DNA from: Amyelois transitella
Taxonomy: Eukaryota > Arthropoda > Insecta > Lepidoptera > Pyralidae
Direction of reading: 5' to 3'
DNA: 64,000 bases
Assembly (NCBI RefSeq): GCF_032362555.1
Contig: NC_083515.1
Coordinates: 5,553,001 to 5,617,000, forward strand
A program made the position numbers and the translations under genes. Under the pieces are notes generated by a model that ran no database searches, was not told the origin of the DNA, and was given only the letters and a program-made list of their open reading frames with translations. Shown piece after piece: positions 47,150 through 59,100 of this stretch. The stretch's first letter is position 1. Every line of letters starts with the position of its first letter.

Positions 47150-50100
47150 TCAAGAGTTAGCGTTGTCGGCTGCTCGCGGTGCCACCATCACCAAGCTGTC
47201 GTCGCTCGCATATCGCTTCAGGGTCGCTGCACTTGCCTGACTGAAAAACAAAAATATTTTAAATTTTCACAGTCAGTATTTTGGTTTTTAAATTTTTAAA
47301 GAAGTACAGTACAGTACCTGATTGCAATAACGCTGCAGCAAGTAACGTACATTGTATATAGGCCAGGATATAGACGCGACAAGCGATGGTCGAGTCTAAA
47401 AACTTCTAGGATAGTCGAAATGGGCGCACCTCGGGCTCCAACGTCAGGAAGAAGATGAGACGACAAAAGAATGGTACCTGTATCTAGTACGCGGTCGAGG
47501 GGTGGGCGCGAGGCGCGGCAGGCGGTGGTCCAGCGCCAGCGTGCCGCCCGAGCCCGAGCTGGAGCCGCGCGCCGAGCCGCTCGAGCTCTCCGACCACGTC
47601 AGCTCGGACATGCTGCAACCATCACCATCAGTTTTGTTCGCATTGACATAAACGTTGTAATTATGCATAGGTTTTTGTGTCGAACATAAATTAACTTTTG
47701 TGTAAACAATTTCTATGAGTGAGATGATAGTTATATTCCGATTTCTATGGGGGTGGCATAAATTGTACTACACTGGATGAGTGGTTAAAGTGCCCGACTT
47801 ACCGAGAGTAGTCGAGGGAGAAAATACAGAAACTTATGAAAGATTGTAGAGGCTCATAGAGAGTATACCTACTGATTCTTCTGATAGCTTCTTCCTAAAT
47901 AAAAGATTATTTTTTTTAATAATATTATTTTCTACTTTTGGACGATGGGCTGCAATCTGTCACTATTTAAATTTCAATACCTTTTTAGAAGGCTGTCGGC
48001 TCTATTTACCCCGTAAGGGATAAAGATGTGAGTTTGTGTACATTTGTATGCATGTATTAATGTGGTACCTTGTGGAAATGGGCGGCAGGCGGTAAGGAGG
48101 TGTGTAGATGTCATTGCTCTCCGTGTACGTGGAGGCGTGGATCTCTTGTTGGTACAACTCGTACATCTGCGACAGCTCGGGGGACACGCCGATCCCTAGC
48201 TCTGAAAACAAACAGATAAAATTGTGATTGGTGAGGTTATTTGAAAGACCTCAGAAAAAATTACAATAAAATGACAAATGTTTCTTCTGTTTTCTTATTA
48301 TTATTTTTTTTATGACTTCGCAGATGATCTGGGTCGTATTAAGTAGATACTGACGATTTTAACTTTTATAATTAGTATTGCAGAAATTAAACATGCACCT
48401 TCGAGCGCCCGCCTCTGCCTCGTGATGATCTCGTCGGAGAGTCTCCGCTGCGCGTCTCGTCGCTGCAGCGCGAGGTCCCTGCGTCGCAGCTCGTGTGCCC
48501 GCGCCGCTCGCTCGCCTTGTAGCGCCAATTTGTCCGCTTCCAGCTCGTGCACGCGGCACACTAGCGCCAGCACCTCCCGCTCGGGACCGCTACTAATACG
48601 GGCTGGCAATTCCTATATAAATACACAGTGTTAGATAATAGGTACCTACAACATAGAAATATACGTAAAAATAGACGTTTTCTAGTTTTTATAATTTCCG
48701 ACAATTAGAAGAAGAATCGTTTTTGTTTCATAGTTATTAAATATACTGTAAAAAATATATATATAAAAATATAATCTTTTATAAACAAAAATGTTTAAAT
48801 CGTCTCAAACTTCGAATACTATGATTATTGTAGGCGTAGAAGCTACAATCTTGTAGAGGCGCTACACACGCTACGACGTTAGATCCCGACCTACGGGCCA
48901 CGGCTACGACCCCTACACTTGATACGAGTTCTTTAAAGTCTAAAACGTAGTTCGTAATCGTAACCCTCAAAAATGAATTACAATTAGCCAAATAAAGTTT
49001 TTTCTAATCTACATAGGTATTTTCTATTTTCCTTCATAAGTAAAACTGTGATTTATAAAGGTTTTTCATTCGTTACAATTTTTCATCCGGTAAAAGCCAA
49101 AATGCTTTTATTTAGCAGGTCATAACCGTCTAACTTGTTCGAGTTTTCGTTCGACTCTTCTTCTCTCTTCTCACACACTCCTGCTCCCTCACGACGGCTT
49201 CGGCGCGCTCGCTACTACTACATGATAGTCTGGTGCCCCACGTTTTAATCAGCGCTTCTATCACTAGTGTGCTAGAAATATTCTTCACCTTGAGTTCTTA
49301 ATAATATGATTCATATTTCCATGCGCTTACGTGTACATACCTGTTCAAGTTGTGCGCCGCGAAGGCGAACTTGCTCAAGTTGTCGTTCCACTCTTTCTCT
49401 CTCTTCTCGCGCGCTCTCCTGTTCTCTCTCGACGGCTGCCAACTCAGCCCACGCCTGTTCTACAGCTACCTCGGCTTCGGCGCGCTCACTGCCGCTACTT
49501 GATAGTCCTGTGCCGCCTCTGTCAATTTAAAGTTCCTGAATACAATACTTATACTATCAATCCATGGCAAATAATCTTATTCTTACTATGCATAACAATA
49601 TAACTGTTGGTAATAAACAACAATTGTTTCACAATAAATTAATCCTTGGGAATATAATTAAAAACTGAAACGTTTCAACCAAAGTTTTGTTTACTTATAG
49701 TATTTGACTACATTAATTTTTATCGGTAGGTATAATATTGCCAATGGTCTCAAAACCTCAAAAGTAGTGAAACTAATAATAACTCCCAGCCATTTTAACT
49801 ACTTTGCATTTCACCTTCAGATCCGAAGTTTATTGTAATTATTTCAGAACGTATCAAACAAAACACGAGGAGCCTTAAAAAAGAAAACCTGAGTTAATTA
49901 ATGCACGCCGCGATGTGTGCTAAAACTTAATTAAGGCAGCCGGGTTTTCATATTGGAGTTGAATATAAAACATTTTGCTAAGTGCAAGGTCATAACACAA
50001 CACATATGTATATTGCTGTGGCATAACTTAAGTAATAGCAGTATCAAACTCATGCACGAAGATGAAAACGAGAATGAACTACAATTTTATTTTCTTCATT

Positions 50101-53100
50101 GTTAAAACTTTACGAGTACGCTTGCCGTGCTTGCCCGTTATTTACCGTTTTGAAGGATACTAAAATTTCAAATCTTCGGAACGAGCGGTACCGAGTGCAC
50201 ATGTAAGTCAATCAGTGTCCTTGTATTCGAAGATATGAAATTCAATATCCAAATGAGAAGATGTCAAGAAACCCTGCTTACCTATAACTCTGCTGTGTGC
50301 TAAGCCGTGACCCAGACAGGCTGATCGGCTTATAGAGGCGGTTGAACCTAGCCTCCCAATGGGATATAGTCGCATGTTGGCGTTCTGCATCCAGCGCCAA
50401 GCCCAGCAGGTGGCTGTCAAAAATTAATTTTAATATCATTAAAGCTGGTCTGACAAAAATGTCGTGTCTACATTCGACAAGTGGAGGCTAGCTCTTAGTT
50501 TAAGGGGTGTTACAGGTTTAATACTAGCTGTAAAATTGTGACATCAATGAGAGATATTCGGTAAACATCAATTATTTATAATGATGCTTCATGAACTAGT
50601 TGAGTACCTACTTTAGTCTATTTTACCTACCTGTCCAGCTCCATCAGCCTCCGTCGTAACCGCATTTGTTGTTTGAAAGTAGACACTATGGCCTCTCTTA
50701 AGGATTTTAAATGGGCCGCACTTTCTGCACTCTCCTCTTTCTTTACTTCTTCTATCAGTTGGAGATCTTCTTTCGATATACTGCCAAAAGAAAATTTACA
50801 ATTGAGATAGATTTCGAATGTATTCACAAGTAAAAAATATAAGAGAACAACAAATACCTTGACCGGTCGTCTTTCATCTTAAGCTTGAGCCGCGAAATCT
50901 CTTCTCTCAATTCATTTATGACCGAACGATATTGGGACAGATGCATGGGTGTTTCAACCAATTCCCGTTCCACCTATTAAATAAATAAACTGAAGCTAAT
51001 AACAAAATATTAAAATGAGAAAAGTCGTTAACAACGCGCTTACTATTTCAAATAAAGCAACTTATGCACTCGCACATTTAGCTGTTACTATGGTATCTAA
51101 CGTTATAAACGTAGGGACATAATTGGAATGGGAACAAACTTCCTCTTAAGGCAGTACGTACCCTGTTAGTGATAGAAGATGCTTTCTGGGCGTAATGCAG
51201 AGTTGATCGAGTGGTCTCACGATGGTTGTGTCCGGGAGCGACGTGCGCCACCATCGCAGTGCGACACCGTCCTCCGAGTACCTCTCGCAGCAAACGTGTT
51301 AATTTTGAATCGCGGTAGTTCACGTATCTGTAAGCATTCCGCTTTAGTAAAATCGAGTTAACGTAGTAGTACTGTATCTGTATTATCGACTTTACTAGAC
51401 TAACCTGGCTCCCCCAGAAAGCGCCATGATGCAGTTGCCGAGAGCCAGGAGTGAGCGGTTGATGTGTGCGCCCTCGAGGCGGCGCGCGCGCAGCCCAGCG
51501 CGCTCTGACCCCGCCAGGTCAATAAGGAACAGACGTCCTCGCTGCACACCACCTTCCACCGGACAACTCACAGTAACACTAAAAATATCTAAATATTTAA
51601 CAACCTGAAAGAGCTTGTTTAATACTTCCTGCTGAACTTAGTACCTAGTAATAAAATAAAACTATTCTCTATGGATACCTATGTCGCAGTAATAGTTACT
51701 TTGCTGGAAGGATTTTGGATAGATCAATGTGTTGCTCACTGTACACTATGAAGAAAATATTAAAAATATAACAAAGCGAAAAATGTAAATTGGCCCACTT
51801 ATGCGGTAGGTAATTACAGTTGCCGGAAAGTTAAATGGCCATATGAAACATTCCGACATGATACAAGGTTATATATAATTAACACTTCTAGTGCAATTTA
51901 AATGAACCACAATCGTCAAATTAGGTATCTTTGAGCTAAACCCATGTTTATCTTTCTTTTGTCATCGCAGTGCTTTTTGTATGTGTGAAATGATACAGTG
52001 TAAGTCATTATTTTTTATGGTCTGCTTCACTTATAATTTATCCAATTGCACCCGAGCAGATGTCGTTGGCCGAGTTAGAAGGTATACATTCTAAGTGTCT
52101 TCCATAGTGCCAAGTTATTAGTTATGCTAATGTTACTTACCTAAGTAACGCGTGTCCCCTAGACGAGTGCTGGTTAGCGTGCGTGGGCTCGGCAGTCCTG
52201 GCGCGGTCCCCGCGGGCCAACAACTCGGCCACGTGGGCCGCGCTGGTCGCCCGCACCTCGCTTAGACCGGCCACCACAGGTGCTCCACTGCCCCCCTCGT
52301 CTCGGAGCTCCAGAGCGCCAGCACCGGGGTTCAACAAGTCCCGTATATTTTCATTATATATCTCTATGTAGGACATTTTTACCTAGAAAAGAAATGTGTG
52401 CGATAACGGGAAATTCGTTCAAACCAACGTATAAGAAGTGGGCACCTGTTTAATTTGTTTAAACTCCCTCTCTCTCTTTCTTACCGCGTGTTCCCGGTTG
52501 CACCCTTCACAAAAGTGTTTCGGGACCCGGGGTCCGCCTTCCGACTATATTTGTTTAAACTCTAATAACATGAACCACTAACTTACGTATTTCCTGGTCA
52601 AATATGTACCTTGTTGAGCGAGGAGGAAGGAAACAACCTTATACCCTTTGTAATGTTTTATCTAAGAAACATATTCTTGCCGCTTTGAAGAATTACTATG
52701 GGAAAAGTGTGGCAAGATTTTGTAATATTCGATATCGAGCCATTCCTGAATAGCCATAATTACGCGCGATAATAACAAGAGCACACGATAATTAAAATAA
52801 AAAGAATTAATTAAAATCCCAAAAATGAAGGAAGCCGGAAGGAAACCAATAAATGCCACTGACATTGAATTTCTTAATAAAGAAATAACATAAAGGTCCT
52901 TAGATATAATGACTGTAACTATCTATCGACTTTAGGAAAATTACAGGCACTTATATGATTAATAATGAATGTAAAATACATATTTAAAAGGTCGTTTTAT
53001 TGTACAAGAATATTGAGTACGGTACCTAAATGTACAACAATTATTGATTAAGTATTAGTATTAAGAGTAAGTATGTATCATACTCAACAAGGTCGCTATG

Positions 53101-56100
53101 CGCGGCATTTTTCTGACTGTTTAGATCTGCTGCTAGACAGCGAGAATACCTACCTACATTACAATTACAATTATTTTAGGTTCAGTTGTGTCACATACTA
53201 CCCCCATTGGGGGTTGTGTATAGATGTACAATGTTGAGTATAATTTAAAATGATTATTGGTAAAAACCTTTTACTTCGTTTACAAAGGTTACAACTGGCC
53301 ACTTACAAAATATAAAAAGAAAACTTTTGAGCTCACTTTGAATTGTAGTTATTAAAAGAAAGACCAACTTGAGGTTTTGTACAAGTATTAATTTAAGTAC
53401 ATGTTCTTAAGTTCAAATCAAAGTGCAGTTTTAATTGGACGAAAGCTTGGATCGTGGTAACACTTCCAGTTGGCATTCACAAGGACTAAGATTTGTCACG
53501 GGCACAGAAACGCTTTTTTACATACCTTAACTTGTACAATAAGACTTCTTTTGCATTCAATTTTTAAATGAAATGGATTTACATTTAAAATACTTTATAC
53601 CCTTAACGATAAGAAACAAAGAAAACAAATTTCGTGCGTTTTATTACGCATTAACGGAAAGGTGAAAATCGATAAGTGTTTTGATCAAAGGCCACTAATG
53701 ATCTATTGATGAGGTTTACTCGCTTTGAACGAAAATTATAGCACTTTTCTAGCTAGTAAATATACCTAGTATGGAAGTAATAAATACCGCAGAAGCATCT
53801 AATCAAAACGACCAATAAACAATACCTGTCTGCGAGTGTATAAGTTAGGTACCGTCAATTATTGTTAATTCTATTTATTACTAGCTTTCCCCCGCGACTC
53901 TGTCCGCGCGGATGTCGGTCTTCGCGTAGATGGTTTATTTCTCCATTTTATTTTCAGTCCGGTCAATTTAGACCAAAAAATAGGAATGAAGCTACATTAA
54001 TTCCCATCAAGCTGAAAATGAGTATAATTGTTTAAAACACAATCAAAAGCATTATTTCGAAATTCCCCATGATTCCGGTTGAAGGAAAAAAATTACCCAA
54101 GGTCAAAGGTAAGAAAATGGGATTTTCACGATTTTCTTCAAAACGGTAAGTTTTATAGGAAAATTACCTCAGACATAGATTGTAGATCATAAAGATATCT
54201 ATAAAAAGGAATCAATATTTTTTTTCAATAAAGCTACCGTTTCTGAGATATTACGATGCAAAAAGTTGCAAGCGTCATAATATGCATAAGCACGTCTCGT
54301 ATATACTCTATGTAGCAGTAATATAAGTAAAAATATTGTTCTGTCGGTAATTTTAACTTGAATTCAAAATATAAAATATACATAAGTATAATGAAACCCA
54401 GTCCCTTCATTTATACTGTAGTGAAACCTTGACACAACATCTGTCTCTCTGTTTAATTGTGTGGCTAGGGTCGTATAGCTGCTTTATTTTAGAATGCTCA
54501 ACACATGAAATACCGTTAGTCTTTAATAATAGTTGTCCTTGCGGGGATACCGTTGTCGGCTATGGACACCACGGCCTCTCATGCCCTAGGAGTGCCGGCC
54601 GCTTAGGGCGCCATGCCGCCCTAAATGATATAATCCTCCGTGCTCTTGCCACCATCCATGTTCCAGTCGTTCTAGAACCAAACGGTCTGGCTCGGGATGA
54701 TGCCAAGAGACCGGATGGTATGACTTTGGTACCCTGGAGATTGGGGCGGCCTTTGGTGTGGGATGCTACTTGTGTCGACACACTTGCGCCGTCTCATCTT
54801 CAGGTTACTAAATCTAAAGCCGTTCTGCTTCAAATGAGGCAAAAAACCTCAAAAGGCGCAAATATGTAGTTATCGGGATCAAAGTTTACATCAGATGGCA
54901 AGTGTGATAGTGATATTGAAAGGAGAGTGAACGCGGGGAACATGGTGAATGGAGCTTTGCATGCCTTTATGAGCAGTCAGAAACTATCCAAAAAGGCTCG
55001 ACTGGCTGTGCACAGGGGCGTGTTGGTCCCGACATTAATGTATGGGAGTGAAAGTTGGGTATGGCAAAAGAAGCACGAAAGCAGAATAAATGCAGTGGAA
55101 ATGAGAGCGTTAAGGAGTATTTTGGGTGTGAAATTGAGTGACCGAATAAGGAACAGTGTGATAAGGGAATGTTGTGATGTGAAAGAAGATGTAGTTACAG
55201 GAATAGAAAAGGGTATGTTGAGATGGTTCGGTCATGTGGAGAGGATGAATGAAAACAGTTTGACTAAGCAGATATACATAGAGACACTCTCCAGATGACC
55301 GAACCATCTGAGGGAAAGGTCGGGGTGGGAAGACCTAGACGAACATATCTTGATCAAATTAAGGACGTCCTGGTAAAGGGTCAGGTCAAAAGTACCCGAA
55401 ACCGCCGAGCTTGCATGAAGAGAGTTATGAATGTAGATGAAGCAAAGGAAGTATGCAGGGATCGTGGCAAGTGGAAAGAGGTAGTCTCTGCCTACCCCTC
55501 CGGGAAAGAGGCGTGATTTTATGTATGTATGTAGTTATCGGTAATATCTATACTTTTGAACCTTTTGGGGTAGAAACTCTGGGACCGGGGGGCCTATCTG
55601 CCCATCAGCTTTTCCGACAATTGTCGGTAATTGTAATTGTATGCATGCATCCCGTTACATACTTTTAATTTAAATAACACAAAGTTCGTTAACACGCGTA
55701 GTTTTAAGTTATTATAATTCATATAATATTTACTTAATCGGCACTGTTTGGTCTATAATACTGTATACTGTTCTATAAGATATTTTATTTTGTACTTATG
55801 ACTGTTTGTGCCAAAATAAATGAAAAAAAAAAAAAAAAAAAAAAAAATATTGATACCTTTTTTATAGATAACTTTATGATCTACAATTTATGTCTGAGGT
55901 AATTTTCCGATTTGAAAAACTTACCGTTTTAAAGAAAATTGCGATACACCCATTTTTTACCTTTGACCGTGAGTAAATTTTTTCCTTAAACCGGAATCAT
56001 GGGGATAATGCTTTTGATTGTGTTTTAAATAATTATACTCATTTTCAGCTTGATGGGAATTAATGTAGCTATGTAGTATTTTTTTCATAGTAATTAGTAG

Positions 56101-59100
56101 CGGCCCGCTTGTGCAGCAAACGGTTCAAGCCAAAGCCGACTTTAGGCGCTACAGGTTACGGCGCTAAATCCACTGCGGGTAACGCAACGTGCGTTCGCGG
56201 TTCTATGGATAAACTGAAAAATTAAGATTTTTTTTCCTTCGTATTTTTTCGGGATAAAAAGTACCCTATTTTACGCCCAGGATAATAAGGTATAATTATA
56301 CCAAGTTTCATCAAAATCGAACCGTTAGTTTTCACGTGATGCCTGAACATACAGACAGACAGACAAAAATTTTTTTAATCACATTTTTGTGTTTGCTATC
56401 GATCCAGTAACACCCCCTGCTATTTATTTTTTCAATATTTTCAATGTACAGAATTGACCTTTCTACAGATTTATTATATGTATAGATGTATAGATGAACG
56501 ACTACACAGAAATCTTTGACAAGAAAAATACATTAATATTTACTAGGTATCAATTCTCTTTTCTCTCTCATGTTTGCGCATTGCTTCACCTCCACCACAG
56601 TGCTTCGGGCCCTGTGGTTTCATTCCACTTTCTCCGATCTGCGGCGCCTTCAGTTTTCAAACCAATGGCATGCATATCATCTTTAACGACGTCAAGCCAG
56701 GCTTTGTTGGCTCTGTCTACCCCGCAAAGGATATAGACGTGACTATTTGTACGTATGTATGTATTATATTCTTATATTATATATTCCTAAATATATCTAT
56801 GTATTTTATACGTAGGATAAAGTATGAAACAAATTCATTTATTACCTAACCTGACATGCTCCATGTTGTATATTTGATGAGGTGAATTACAGGTGAAGGA
56901 AACGTAAACTCGACGATGAAAAATGTATTGTGGAGCTATTGTTTGTTCGGCCGACTAAAGAAAAGTGCCTGTCATGGCGTCTTTGAAAAACATTTGGTCT
57001 GATTCATACGCGACATAGAACTTTGTCAAAACTTTAGTTCATCAACCTTGGTGCCAAAGGTATTTTAACCAACAAAAAAGATAAATATGTTCAATTTTCT
57101 TCTGTTAAAAAAATTATCAAGCAGATGCGTAGGTCACAGATATACTCAGTAAGTAGTTTTTTTTTATTTTTTATTTTGATAGTAAGCAGCTGAATTTGAA
57201 ATGAAGCTTTAGAAATATGTGTTCAAAGTAATCCATTGATTCACTTGAAACGTTTTCACATTGTCACCTCCGGACATGTGGGAAAAATATTTAATTTATA
57301 AGTAAGTACACACATTACAACTCAAATGGAAATGTGAGAAAATTGCATATTATTATAAAAAATGTAATAAAACCCTTCTAATGTTTTCCACTGCGGCAAA
57401 CATAACTAATCGCCAATGGTATTATCAGATATGAGCGCACACTGCCCGCCCGTGGCGCATGCTTCACAACAACAAATTATAAAGAAGAAAGAAAGTAGGG
57501 ACATGATAATCTGCAGCAACTGGCTTGTTATATAGTTTGTCGAGCAATGACAACCGCCCATTTAATAACGCATATGCGCAACCACTACCATTTTGACAAG
57601 AATATCCAACTAGAAGATATTTTTCTCTTGAATACAAAACAATATTTTGTTTATAAAACAATATGCAATAATAATAAGTCTTCGTTATACTTATAGTTTT
57701 TTGGCTACTAGATAGACCAGTTTGTATTAATAACTACGTACCATTATGTACCATTTTCAGTTATTACTTAATTTCTAAATGGAATGTGTATCCATTGATA
57801 GGTAGGATATGTTTATACATAATGCTGATGAAAATCACGCTGTTGACTGCTTGCTGGCAACGTAAAGCGACTATGTAAAAAGGGCACTTCCTACAAGAAG
57901 ACGGTTAGACATTAATGTGATAAGACATCTGTAAAGTAAATAATTTTTATCAATTCCCAACGCTCCCCACGCTAAAGCTTTTATCGGCAGTTATCTGCAC
58001 GGCGAACCGCTACAGCCTTCCAAATGAAAGCTAATGAATCACTTACTTATCTAAGTATAACTAATACTCATAATTCAACCTTAGGTTCAAATGATTAGTT
58101 ATAACCACAGTTATAATGAACGAAATAGAAGCACGGGTTAAAAAACGTCATTTTCAATTTAGTTTCTCAATAATAGGAGCATCGAATGAATTTCTGCGAA
58201 CTGGTGGGTGGCATTAACTTTGCCGCCAAAGGTCAATCGTCTCACAACGATGTTCATGAATATTAAAGTATAACTTCACTTTCTTCTATCGAGGCTCCTT
58301 GTGACGTCAACGAATTCGTACCAAGGTGACTTCCACTTCATTAAAAATTTAATATTAAATATCATACGTTGCACTCGCAACTCATAGAGCTACTAAGATG
58401 AAATAAACGCATGCAGGGAAAGCGTGCACCTCTTCCAAATATAAATATGCAGGTCCTTTAAAGTTGAAAATGAATTCGGTGCATCGTGGGCATCTGTTGG
58501 TTTATCCTTCCACTACTCAATCATCTAATTCTGCGCTCCCGATGAAGCTCCCAATACTTCTGAAACCGTTTCGTTGGTTTCATTCATTTTCTATCGTCCG
58601 GATAATGTCTTTTATTGGTTCTAAGCAACTCTCTGGGATTGCTAGCTTGCTTTTTCACACTAGAGATATCTCTTCAGCGTGGCAGCTCTGTACGATATCT
58701 ACCGGCGCTAACCAGTCTACTTCGCTCTCTACTGTCTTGACTCACTAGGACTTCGAGCAACTTCCGGCTTACTAGAAGACAACTCTACTATCACATTGAC
58801 GCATTCAGCCAATAGCAGCGAAGAGTCTAAATCGCGATTATAAAGATTTCACGGATTGGAGCATAAATACCACCTCCACATTGTCGTAGCCGCGGTTCCC
58901 CAGGCATAACACCTAGCCTGGCGGAAGATCTTCCCTTTGGTAGCGGTCGAACCCTAATCATAGCTCCCGCTACATTGGTGACCCGATGTCACTACAGATA
59001 TAATCAAAAATTTAAAAACATAAGTAAAGATTTTTATTCAAAATTCTATTGTTTACTTAAATCTCAATGACTTGTATTAAAAATACAGAACAGACACCAA

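Larger units (their letters stand above)
53985..56085. repeat. long inverted repeat flanking a LINE
   Basis: Left arm about 53985-54225 and right arm about 55853-56085 are reverse complements over about 230 bp with moderate divergence (for example 'gctacattaattcccatcaa' at 53992 against its complement near 56060). The right arm starts directly after the poly(A) tract. Confidence 0.75.
53881..56490 (-). mobile_element. Helitron-like outer element of a nested cluster
   Basis: The left edge 'ctagctttcccccgcgactc' then 'tgtccgcgcggatg' is in reverse a GC hairpin plus CTAG end. The right edge has 'aagtttcatcaaaatcgaac', a CAGA run (cagacagacagac) and 'tatgtatagatgtatagat', equivalent to the 5' terminus of this family. 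Everything from 53985 to 56085 is inside it. Confidence 0.5.

Noticed and set aside
52183-52371. Plus-strand open frames antisense to kinesin exons (also 48422-48634, 49306-49603, 51426-51608, 63085-63354)
   Set aside because: They are opposite GC-rich kinesin exons, have Arg/Ser-biased composition and no domain; shadows of the real gene.
54560-54781. Minus frame inside the LINE fragment
   Set aside because: Antisense shadow of the LINE C-terminal reading.
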